Shown piece after piece: positions 10,711-19,213 of a DNA stretch of 64,000 bases. Location: assembly GCA_963576565.1 (NCBI GenBank), contig OY755042.1, positions 11,572,262 through 11,636,261 on the forward strand, given 5' to 3'. A program made the translations under genes and the position numbers. Source of the stretch: Aspidapion aeneum. Taxonomy: Eukaryota; Arthropoda; Insecta; Coleoptera; Brentidae. The stretch's first letter is position 1. Every line of letters begins with the position of its first letter. The notes under the pieces are model-generated. The model ran no database searches. It saw only the letters and a program-made list of their open reading frames with translations, and had not been told where the DNA came from.

Positions 10711-11365
10711 TCACTTGGTGCTTGCTTTCCTTTTATACCCTGAGGTACAACCCTCTCGTTTCAAAAACTAGCAGTACTCCGCCAACATGATTGCATTTCA
10801 CTTCCCTGAAAACCTCTTTTCTAACTTAGCAATGTCTTGATAAAACCGTTCCCCGTATTCATCCGAGACTGCTCCTAAATTTTTAGGAAAGAAGTTCAGA
10901 TGCGAGTGAAGGAAGTGCACTTTAAGGAACATGTTACATTCCATGGCCTTGTACGCTAAGAGCAATTCCTCGACCTGAGCGACATAATCATCACTTTTAT
11001 GGTTACCCAAAAAGTTCTTACACACGTTTTGGAATGCAAACCAAGACCGTTTTTCTTTTAAATTCAGGTGTTCAATAAACGTCGAATCTTGAAAAAGTTG
11101 TCTAATCTGGTGCCCCACAAAAACACCTTCCTTGATTTTAGCCCCACTAAGACGAGGAAATTTAGTTTTCAAAAATATGAATGCGTCGCCTGTTTTGTGC
11201 TTTTACAAACTGTTTGATCAATCCAAGTTTGAGGTGCAAAGGCGGCAAGTAAATATTATCTTGCGGGACTAATAAGGATCGTTGTCGACATTTTTCTGAC
11301 CGGGAGTAAATCTTTCTCGCAAAGGCCGTACAATGTTTTGTTTGTCCCGTGCTCGGCTGTCCCAT
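10711..11365 (-). pseudogene. TE-associated arthropod protein fragment, inactivated
   Basis: Two minus-strand frames join into one protein tract: 11365-11165 (with YLPPLHLKLGLIKQFVKA) and 11172-10801 (with GVFVGHQIRQLF, NFLGNHKSDDY, KVHFLHSHLNFFPKNLGAVSDEYGERFYQDI). These motifs match a protein type widespread and repetitive in arthropod genomes and probably spread by mobile DNA; I cannot name the family with certainty and its function is unknown to me. The frame shifts near 11185. Past the stop at 10798 the same frame continues recognisably (NAIMLAEYC, FLKREG, SGYKRKA) to a further stop at 10711-10713, with two stops on the way at positions where the family, as I recall it, has tryptophan. 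It is a dead fragment. Confidence 0.6.
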
Positions 11366-11410
11366 TCACAAATAAAGCAACAATATTTTATTTTTTTATT
11401 ATAGTTTCTG

Positions 11411-11580
11411 CATGAGCGTATACAAGGGGGGAGGGGGGCTTGGGGGCGAAAGTCCCCCCCCCAGAATCTAAAAATAGAAAATGTTAAAAGTATTTATTTT
11501 CCCACTTTTTAATATGTTAATAAATAAAAGTGGAAAAAATTTCCAAGCCTCTCCAAGGCGATTTTTTGTATACGCCAGTG
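11411..11580. mobile_element. hAT-like MITE with GTTTCTG flanking repeat
   Basis: The left end is CATGAGCGTATACAAG and the right end GTATACGCCAGTG, inverted with mismatches. The 7-bp word GTTTCTG occurs directly before (11404-11410) and after (11581-11587), consistent with an 8-bp hAT target duplication with one changed base. The interior has long C and G runs. Confidence 0.65.
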
Positions 11581-11582
11581 GT

Positions 11583-11587
<5 letters not shown>

Positions 11588-11655
<68 letters not shown>
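11588..11655. repeat. (TA)n microsatellite
   Basis: Pure TA dinucleotides, starting immediately after the right flanking repeat of the MITE at 11411-11580. Confidence 0.95.
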
Positions 11656-11656
<1 letters not shown>

Positions 11657-12207
11657 TTTTATATACTAATATGTTGCTTTATACTTTGCTATATCGTTTA
11701 TTACCTTTACCGTTAAGCTGCTGGCAGCTAAAATTTTATAAAAATAATTAGAAAATGCATATAAAACGGTAAAATCGACAATGTCCATTTACCATTTTTG
11801 CAAAACACCCCCCCCTCCCCAAAGCAATGGCTTACCACCTTGCTATAAATATTAATGTTTGAGAACACAAACTCTCCAGTCTCTTAGAAATAGTGATGTT
11901 AAGGCCAAAAAAAATTTCTGTCCCACCAAACTATTGAAAAGCAGTAAAAATAGATAGGGGGTCTCCCCCGAAAATGGGGGGTGATGGGGAAAAACGGAGT
12001 TCATATTTGGATTCAGGAGGTCATTTTACATAAGAATCGGCAAGAATGGTGTCAGGGCCGATTTTCATGCCGACCAGTGTAATTTGTCCCTCAGGTCGGG
12101 TTAATGCATATTGCATTTTTTCCGCCTTCGTAAGGTTTTATGTCGAGTCAGCGGAGCGTGAGCCAAAAATACTACAAACGTGAAGTTTAGTACCCGTGAA
12201 CAAAACG
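11656..12207. other. Unassigned sequence with C- and G-rich runs
   Basis: No coding signal is seen. Short C or G homopolymers occur at about 11807-11818 and 11946-11990. No repeat pairing was identified. Confidence 0.5.
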
Positions 12208-12492
12208 ACAAAAATTTTTCGTGGCTAAGCGGTCATAGAAAGGTTTTGTTTCCCTTGTATTTTTCCGTGGGCAGCTTAAAAGCTGTACAGTCCCCGTGGC
12301 TCCAAGATCTAATGGACACCTATTAAGTGTTGACAGTTAACTGTTTCGTCGTTAAGGGACTCTTCAGAACACTGCATGCTCAATGTGACACTTTTTAAAG
12401 CTACAGAGACGGTATATGAATCTCATCATACGATGTTGAGAAGAGAAATAAATAAATCTTTCTATGCCCGCTTAGCCACGAAAAATTTTTGT
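12208..12492. mobile_element. 285-bp inverted-repeat element beside LINE 3' end
   Basis: The ends are near-perfect inverted repeats of about 35 bp: ACAAAAATTTTTCGTGGCTA followed by AGCGG(T)CATAGAAAG on the left, and the complement on the right. The interior contains AAGATCTAATGGACACCTAT and ends in AAATAAATAAAT. There is no ORF with a motif. It lies about 15 bp from the 3' end of the minus-strand RTE-like LINE. A related partial copy is at 9917-10158. No target duplication could be fixed. Confidence 0.7.
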
Positions 12493-12507
12493 CTATTTAT
12501 TCTACTA

Positions 12508-14330
12508 CTACTATGTCGGTTTAGAACGTTTTTCTACGTTGTCCGACGCCTATTCTCCACCTCCTTCGATCCTGACAATCATCCTCTGTCAGATTCTTTT
12601 GACTGATTGATCTTTGGATTGACTGTTGCCATTCTAGTTTAGGACGCCCTCTTTTTCTGCGCCCTATTGGTTGCCATTCTAGGACCTGTTTTGGTAATCT
12701 TTCGTCGTGCATCCGTTGTACATGGCCGTACCATATCAGTTGCCTTTTAGTGATGTCATCCGTTATGCTTCCCTCGATTCCCATTCTTTCTTTTATGATC
12801 TCATTTCTTATGTGATCTATTCTAGATATTCTCATTGATCTTCTTATTGCATCCATTTCGACACTTTCCATTTTTGTTTTGTATTTTTCTGTTACGCGAC
12901 AAGTCTCTATTCCATACAACAGCGTGCTTTTGACCATTGTTTCATATATGATAAATTTTACATTCTTTTTTATCTCTCTGCTCCATAAAATACTGTTAAG
13001 ACATCCAATAACTTTTTTTGCTTTTACTATTCTTTTTTCCAATTCTTTACAGTCTGTTCCTGTCTTATCAAATGTGACACCCAAGTATACATACTCATTG
13101 CATGGAGATATTGTTTGTCCATTTTCTAGTACTAACTCACTGGATTCGTTTCCAATACATAAGTACTGTATCTTGTCCACGTTCACTGTTAATCCCCACT
13201 TTTGGTATTCTTCTGTTAACTTTCTCATCATATACTCGATGTCTTCTTTATCATTAGCCACAATTACTTGGTCGTCAGCAAACTGTAGTGTGTATATGGT
13301 AAATCGGTCGTTAAGTTGTATTCCCATGCCGTGCACTTTACGTTTCCAGTTTTTTAGAGCTACTGCGATATATATTTTAAAAAGAGTTGGAGAGATACAA
13401 CATCCCTGTCTTAAGCCTTTTGTTACCAGGAATTCTTTTGAAAGTCGATTTCCAATTTTAATTTTAGATTTTGACCCTTTGTATAGTTCTTTTATCGCTT
13501 TTATGTATGTATGATTGATATTAGTTTGCTCTAAAACTGTCCATAATTTTTCTACTGGAACGGTATCATATGCTTTTTGTAGGTCCACAAAGGTAACATG
13601 AGTCTCTATATTTCTGGCGCTCCTTTTCTCATTTACTTGTTTAAGAAAAAAAACATTATCACTACAAGATCTGCCTGCGCGAAACCCACTTTGCTCTTCT
13701 TCTTCTTGTTCATGAAAATCATTCTCTATTAGATCTCTAAGAATCCTACCGTACAATCTACTTAGAGTACTGCTTACTGAAATTCCTCTGTAATTGTTGC
13801 AACCCAGCTTGTTTCCTTTTTTATTTATTGAGGATATCAATGCAATTTTCCAATCATTAGGTACTGGATGTCCGTTTATGCATTGATTAGTAATATATGT
13901 GAGATTTTCGAGTAGTTTCTCTGATTCATATTTGAGCATTTCAGCATATATTCCCCAGGTCCGCTAGCTTTTCCGGATTTAAGTTTTTTAATATTATTCT
14001 TTATCATTTCTTTTTCGATGATTACTTCCTCTCCATGTACTTCTATGTCTCTTCTCGGAGAGGTTGCCAGATATTCGGGTCTCGTCTCCTGCAGCAGTCC
14101 CTTGTAGTGTTCTGTCCATTGTTCTGGTTTGATTATCTAGATATTTACTTTTTCTTTTGTTGGGTTTTTTACTGTTGAAATGAATTTCCATACTTCAGAA
14201 CTCTGCCTACCTCCTACGTGTGTGTTTATGTCGTCGCACTTGCGCTCGAACATTTCATTTTTTCCTGAGCGTATCAAATTTCTTAGCTGTTTTCTGGTCT
14301 TTTTATTCACGGGTATTAAACTTCACGTTT
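12508..14330 (-). mobile_element. 5'-truncated RTE-like LINE, copy 1
   Basis: The minus-strand copy runs from a degraded region around 14330 through the RT domain to a 3' end at about 12500. The stop codon is followed almost at once by a short ATAGTAGTAGTA tail, which gives the very short 3' region and microsatellite tail usual for RTE elements. Coding remnants upstream of the long ORF (14320-13945; motifs GGRQSSEVWKFI, EQWTEHYKGLL, SGKASGPG) are in a different frame and contain a stop near 14140. A one-base shift near 13945 separates them from the open frame. The endonuclease is missing. A second copy of the 3' part lies at 36264-37008. Confidence 0.75.
12521..13939 (-). CDS. LINE reverse transcriptase (RTE-like), partial
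   Basis: This 472-codon open frame is the core and C-terminus of a non-LTR retrotransposon polymerase. Motifs in order: NNYRGISV at 48-55, SGFRAGRSCSDNVF at 84-97, catalytic FVDLQKAYD at 117-125, GLRQGCCISPTLF at 175-187 and catalytic QFADD at 219-223. The C-terminal region has RRSMRISRIDHIRNE and LIWYGHVQRM, then a basic GRRKRGRPKLEW block. The first ATG is not the original start, because the domain continues upstream in another frame (SGKASGPG near 13960). The RT active-site aspartates are intact, but with the N-terminus gone it cannot support its own mobility. Confidence 0.8.
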   Translation of the reverse strand: MLKYESEKLLENLTYITNQCINGHPVPNDWKIALISSINKKGNKLGCNNYRGISVSSTLSRLYGRILRDLIENDFHEQEEEEQSGFRAGRSCSDNVFFLKQVNEKRSARNIETHVTFVDLQKAYDTVPVEKLWTVLEQTNINHTYIKAIKELYKGSKSKIKIGNRLSKEFLVTKGLRQGCCISPTLFKIYIAVALKNWKRKVHGMGIQLNDRFTIYTLQFADDQVIVANDKEDIEYMMRKLTEEYQKWGLTVNVDKIQYLCIGNESSELVLENGQTISPCNEYVYLGVTFDKTGTDCKELEKRIVKAKKVIGCLNSILWSREIKKNVKFIIYETMVKSTLLYGIETCRVTEKYKTKMESVEMDAIRRSMRISRIDHIRNEIIKERMGIEGSITDDITKRQLIWYGHVQRMHDERLPKQVLEWQPIGRRKRGRPKLEWQQSIQRSISQKNLTEDDCQDRRRWRIGVGQRRKTF

Positions 14331-14535
14331 GTACTTTTAAGAACGCTAGGGAGTTTTTGGAACGCTTAAAATTTTCACAGCCGTTGTGTTAGTGGTAAAC
14401 AACAGCGGTGGTCATAAGTAGGAATTGAAAATTTATTTTGCTGTCACTTTCTGCAAAAGCAGATTGCTTAGGAGCGACCATGGCCAAATTCTTGTTTAAG
14501 GAGTCAGTATTCGGTGGCTCTGGCTGGCCCCCAAG

Positions 14536-14735
14536 CAGCGGTGTAGCGTGCCTGCAGGGGCGGGGGGGCCGACAGCTAAAAAAAGCGCCCCTCAAAAATC
14601 TCGCGACCAAAAAAAAAAAAGGTTATTATGTCTTTAGTTTCCTTTGCCGCCCTCTCAATTTTCGGGGCGGGGGGGGGCGACAACCCCCCCCATGCTACGC
14701 CACTTCCCCCAAAGCCCCCCCCTGGAAGCGCCACT
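14536..14735. mobile_element. hAT-like MITE candidate, G/C-homopolymer rich
   Basis: It starts CAGCGGTGTAGCGTG and ends GCGCCACTG, with an inner inverted partner CATGCTACGCCAC at about 14691. The interior carries several G and C homopolymers and an A run. The flanks (CCCCCAAG and GATTTTAT) do not match, so borders are tentative. Confidence 0.45.
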
Positions 14736-15285
14736 GGATTTTATATCTGAGTGACGGAAAAATGGATAACGCCTAAACAATGATCAGTTCAAAATATAAT
14801 TCCCGTTGTAAATCTTATATCAAATTTATTTTCCATCAAATATTTTTGAAGAAATAATGTATTTTTTATTAAACGTTTTTCTACTAAATCTCTTTCTACC
14901 AAAGTTTTACTACCTAAATTTTTCTTTTTTTTTTCTACTAAATATTTTTCTAGTAATATTCTGTCACACAATTATTTATTACCTAAAACTTGGTAATTTT
15001 TTTATTTTATCTAATTTGTCCTAGTTTAACAATATTTTGCCCTTCCCTTTTTTTCTATTAAACATATCACAAGAATTTTACAATTCAAATTGTAGCTTTT
15101 TGGAATCTATCTAGTTTTAAATGGTGGATGATTTTAAATAAAATCTATACTAACCACCCCGAAGCAAAAAAGTTAAAGGGGGCCCGGCGGAAAATTAGGA
15201 ACACGGGCTCGCAGCTAGGTCGCTACGCCATACACCAGTGAGAAATTTATAAAATAAACAACAACAAGTTATCACTACAACAGGC
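14736..15285. other. Unassigned AT-rich sequence
   Basis: Runs of TTTTTCTACTAAA-like words recur between about 14865 and 15060 without a regular period. No gene is seen. Confidence 0.5.
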
Positions 15286-15800
15286 AGAAATGGGCCAAAG
15301 TTCTTCCTGAGGCTCACAAGAGGGCAAGTGAAGTCGGCCCTAATAACAGAGTGAACCCAGAGAGAGATACAAAAGGAATGGACCAACACAGGAAACACCA
15401 GACAGGCGAAGAAGTATGTGACGGGATACAGCAAGTCCCGTAGGAACTGGCTGCTCCGTAGAACACGAACAGAGGTGAAAGCCATAGTGGGAGTCCTAAC
15501 CGGACACTGCGTCCTACAAGGACATTTGGCAAAGATGAGAGTGAAGGATGGGCCGAGGACGAGACTTCAGCGCATTTTCTCTCATCATGTGAAGCATACA
15601 AGGAGGCAAGAAGAGAGGTCTTCGAAGAGGAAGCCTTTAAGACGGAGGACCTTCTGAATCTGAGGTGGCCCGATATTCTGGCCTTTGTACAGAAGACGGG
15701 CAGATTCCTTAGCGAAGGAAGGACGCAGTAGGAGTGATGCCCGGTGGTTGGCGAAAAGCGCGCTTCATGTGCCTAGTCACAGAACTACTACTACCACTAC
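15286..15800 (+). pseudogene. R1/LOA-type LINE C-terminal fragment
   Basis: Reading from 15290, one frame with a single stop gives a RNase H-like/C-terminal LINE region: KEWTNTGNTRQAKKYV, then AIVGVLTGHCVLQGHLAKMRV. Near 15545 the reading moves to another frame that continues as EDETSAHFLSSCEAYKEARR and a LRWPDILAFVQKTGRFL tail, which looks like the terminal zinc-knuckle segment of R1/LOA-group LINEs. The fragment ends near a CTACTACTACCACTAC stretch at about 15785-15805. At least one stop and one frameshift show it is inactive. Confidence 0.65.
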
Positions 15801-16110
15801 AACAACGAAAGGGCTCCGTAGCTTACGTTAACGGTAGTTGTTAATTACCACTACGAAATTACATTTCTTTAGTGCGCAGACTCAGTGCTTGCCACTACCA
15901 CACGAAGTGAAAAATCAGCCTTGCAAAAACTCCCTCATAACAGTTGTTGAGCAGGTCTTGGGGGTGGGGGGGGGGGGGGTTGCGAGACCCCATGATGCCG
16001 TATTTTATGCTATTTAAATCATAAAATATGTCAAAAATTCTTAATAAAATTTAGGCATGGGGGGGGGGGGCAACACAAAACAACTTTAGTTTTAAAAATA
16101 ATAATACCAC
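15801..16110. other. Sequence with two poly-G tracts next to the BEL/Pao element
   Basis: A G run with one T (15960-15980) and a second G run (about 16058-16070) bracket an AT-rich core. Bases 16106-16110 (ACCAC) are the left target duplication of the BEL/Pao retrotransposon. No gene is seen. Confidence 0.6.
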
Positions 16111-16567
16111 TGTAATGGATAGTGTGAATGGATTTTCTTCTTTAATTCATAGCGGACTGTAACTTTCTTTAGGTGTAATTTTCTTATTTAATATTTCTTG
16201 ATCGCGCAACCATACAAAAGCAAGAGAAAAAATGGCACCTACCTTTTGATGGTTATTTCTCGGCTTGCGGGCCCGCTCTTGAAGTAGTCTCACTTTCAGT
16301 CTTTGGATTGAGGATGGTAGCACTTAATAACTAAGGTTTTTATGTTTAATAGTTAATTTTCGAAAGAAAATTAGTCTTCGAAAGAAGAGAATGATTTTTC
16401 ACGAGTTGACTTGTTTTCGCTTGACAGAATGTGTCATTTCATGTCCTTAGCACCCGCGTTGTTTGGACGGCGCAAGGTGCCACAATTTGAATTTGTATGG
16501 CTGATTATTTTTGAGGCGAAATAGATAAATTATAAATAAAATAAAACTAAAGAAAATTGCAGTAACA
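16111..16567 (-). repeat. 3' LTR of BEL/Pao element
   Basis: 457 bp. Compared by eye with 22783-23239, the only difference I see is at the position equivalent to 16130 (G here, A in the other LTR). The minus-strand ends are TGTTACTG and CATTACA. Confidence 0.93.
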
Positions 16568-16579
16568 TTTCCCGCCACC
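16568..16579 (-). promoter_or_regulatory. Putative polypurine tract
   Basis: Minus-strand GGTGGCGGGAAA immediately before the 3' LTR. It is purine-rich and in the position where plus-strand DNA synthesis is primed in LTR retrotransposons. Role inferred from position. Confidence 0.6.
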
Positions 16580-16779
16580 GAAAACGAATGTTTTCAATTA
16601 TAGTAATTTAGTAGCAAAAAACAAACGCGTTTATGCATTTTTTAAGTAAAAAATAGAAAAACATAAAGATAATTCCAAACATTGTTTGAACAGAAAAAAA
16701 ATAATATTTTTTTTTCTATTTTGAAAAGAAATTTATATTTACAATTAAACTAAAGAAATTAAAATTTAATATTTTAATT

Positions 16780-19182
16780 TTAATCTGAAGCCATAGGCAA
16801 AGGGCACAGTTTAACTATAGGTCGCTTAAATAACCCGGTTTTAGTTTTCACCGTAACAACCCTTACATGCCCATCTCGGCCGGGGTGTAACTCGACTATG
16901 CGTCCAAGTAACCAATGAATTGGTGGCTCATTTTCATTTTTAATGAGTACCAATGTATTCAATTCAATGTTAGGGTTTGGCTCGTGCCATTTTGACCTTT
17001 GTTGCAGGGTGTTCAAATATTCTGATTTCCATCTCTTCCAGAAATCTGTGTTCAACCTTTGTATAAGTTGCCAACGAGATAAGGAATTTAGTTTTAAATG
17101 AGAAAGATCTGGATCAGGAACTGAATTTAGTGCAGATAACGTAAGAAAATGTCCTGCAGTCAAAGGAGCTAAGTCGTTCGGGTCAGAGCTTTGCGCCCAT
17201 AAGGGTCTGCTGTTTAGCAATGCTTCAACATCGGTTAAAAGAGTATAGTGTTCCTCAAAGTTTAATATTTGATCACCGATAACACGAAGTAAATGGCTTT
17301 TAACGGATTTTACTCCAGCTTCCGCAAGCCCATTGAAATGTGGGGCAGCAGGTACATTGAAAAACCAAGAAATTTTTAAATGATCTGCGGCGTGCTTTGA
17401 AAGCTCGGTAAGCTCCTTGTAAGCTCCCTTGTATGTAGTTGCGCAGTCAGAATAAATATTGGTGTAAACTCCTCTTCGATTGACAAATCTCCGAAAAGCA
17501 GCAATGAAAGCCTCTGAGGTTAGGTTAGAAACTAGTTCGAGATGAATAGCTCTAGAAGCTGTGCACACAATCACTAAAATGTAAGCCTTATGAATGACTA
17601 ATTTACGCCCTTGAGCTAATTTTATAGGTCCAGCGTAGTCAATGCAAACATTTGAAAAACATTTCAGCTGTGATATTCTGAAGCTTGGAAGGTCACCCAT
17701 GTAGGGGGTAAGAGCTTTGGGTTGAGTGCGATAGCACTTAACGCAAGATGATAAAACCTTTTGAATAACTCTACGTGCTGAAAGTACCCAAAACTGTTGT
17801 CGAAGTAAATACATAGTTGTATTAAATCCTGGGTGCAAGTAGGTTGAGTGAATATTTTGAATGATCAGCTTGGTAAGTGTGCTATCACTTGGTAATAGTA
17901 GGGGGTGTTTTACATCATATGATAATGTGATTGAATTTCTAATCCGCCCGCCAACTCGAATACGATTTTGGGGGTCGAGAAAAGGCGCTAATTTGCGATA
18001 TGGTTTTGGTAAAAGTTCATTATTTTGAATTTTTAAGAAGATATCAGAAAAATGTTGATTTTGCACGTACTTGACAAGTACAAGTAAAGATTCTTGTAAT
18101 TCAAAAAGCGTAATAAAACCAGTGCGTTTAGTGTCCTGATGCTTAATGTTGAAAAAGTATCTGTGCCAAATAGCAATAATACGTTGAATTTGTAAAATAG
18201 ATGAATAATTATGTAAAAGATCGTTTAAAATGTCATTATTCAGAATTGTGGCCAAAACCTGTATTTTCTCTTCCTCTAAAACAGAACTAGTAATATTCGA
18301 TTCTGACAGGGAAGCTAAATTCCATTCAGAGCGAGGAGAACATATCCAGGGGGGACCGGTAAACCATAAACAATGATTAAGTAAATTATCTGGAGTTAGG
18401 CCGCGACTGGCGCAGTCGGCTGGGTTCTCCAGAGTTCGGATATGATACCAGGGAATATCTGGAATGGTTTCCTGGATGTGACTGACTCTATTAGCCACAA
18501 AAGTTTTCCACCTATGCGGAGAGTTAGAAATCCAAGCCAGGACTACCTCTGAGTCAGAAAATGCTAAGATCTCATCGATTGTTATCATTGACGAATAAAT
18601 GTCTAGGACAAATCGAAGTAAATCAGCAAGGAGCGTAGCTCCCAATAGCTCCAGTCGAGGAATCGAAACTGTTTTGAGTGGGGCTACCTTGCTTTTTGCA
18701 ATAACAAGGGAAGATTTGATTTCGTTTAATAATTCGATACGTAGATATATAGCGCATGCGTAGCCGCGCTCTGAAGCGTCGCAAAATGCTAAAATTTGGC
18801 AACGTTGTATGTTAGATGAAAAAATATATCTAGGGAGAGAAATCTCCGATAAACTAGAAAACTGTGAGTTAAATTGTAACCAAGTTTCGCAGATGTGGGG
18901 TGGGGGTTGATCATCCCAATCGATTTTTTGCTTCCAGAGTTCTTGCATTATTGATTTTGCGAGAAGAGTTACTGGCGATATGTATCCGCAAGGATCGTAT
19001 ATTTTAGCAATTACAGAGAGGATTTTACGTTTTGTTAACGGACTATTATCTTGATTGCATTTATATGAAAATGTGTCTGACGAAGGGTTCCACTGAAGCC
19101 CTAAGACCTTAATACTAGAAGGTTGTTCCTTATCGAAAGATATTGGAACTTGACAATCTGAAGGAGACAATGATGATAGCAA
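16780..19182 (-). CDS. pol: BEL/Pao pol: RT C-terminus, RNase H, integrase
   Basis: An 800-codon frame. Residues 1-110 are the RT connection (VLGLQWNP at 26-33). RNase H follows with the acidic residues in place: FCDAS (D135), RLELL (E178), FSDSE (D210) and a late ADCASRG (D256). The integrase zinc-binding domain has H445, H450, C480 and C483. The integrase core keeps the catalytic triad: D515 (IDYAGP), D579 (YSDCATTY) and E621 (NGLAEAG). The C-terminus is a basic tail. The first codon is TTG and is not a real start: the frame continues upstream (KWASNDPRL-like) and is cut from the RT frame by a single extra base in a short T/A run at 19216-19223. All catalytic residues being intact argues for recent activity. 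Confidence 0.9.
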   Translation of the reverse strand: MLSSLSPSDCQVPISFDKEQPSSIKVLGLQWNPSSDTFSYKCNQDNSPLTKRKILSVIAKIYDPCGYISPVTLLAKSIMQELWKQKIDWDDQPPPHICETWLQFNSQFSSLSEISLPRYIFSSNIQRCQILAFCDASERGYACAIYLRIELLNEIKSSLVIAKSKVAPLKTVSIPRLELLGATLLADLLRFVLDIYSSMITIDEILAFSDSEVVLAWISNSPHRWKTFVANRVSHIQETIPDIPWYHIRTLENPADCASRGLTPDNLLNHCLWFTGPPWICSPRSEWNLASLSESNITSSVLEEEKIQVLATILNNDILNDLLHNYSSILQIQRIIAIWHRYFFNIKHQDTKRTGFITLFELQESLLVLVKYVQNQHFSDIFLKIQNNELLPKPYRKLAPFLDPQNRIRVGGRIRNSITLSYDVKHPLLLPSDSTLTKLIIQNIHSTYLHPGFNTTMYLLRQQFWVLSARRVIQKVLSSCVKCYRTQPKALTPYMGDLPSFRISQLKCFSNVCIDYAGPIKLAQGRKLVIHKAYILVIVCTASRAIHLELVSNLTSEAFIAAFRRFVNRRGVYTNIYSDCATTYKGAYKELTELSKHAADHLKISWFFNVPAAPHFNGLAEAGVKSVKSHLLRVIGDQILNFEEHYTLLTDVEALLNSRPLWAQSSDPNDLAPLTAGHFLTLSALNSVPDPDLSHLKLNSLSRWQLIQRLNTDFWKRWKSEYLNTLQQRSKWHEPNPNIELNTLVLIKNENEPPIHWLLGRIVELHPGRDGHVRVVTVKTKTGLFKRPIVKLCPLPMASD

Positions 19183-19213
19183 TCTTGGGTCATTGCTTGC
19201 CCACTTACGTAGT

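Noticed and set aside
12879..13514. 211-codon plus-strand frame
   Set aside because: It is antisense to the LINE RT frame at 12521-13939 and has no motif of its own.
15960..16070. Poly-G tracts as a regulatory or G-quadruplex site
   Set aside because: They are simple homopolymers of the kind common in MITE remnants here; no further evidence of function.
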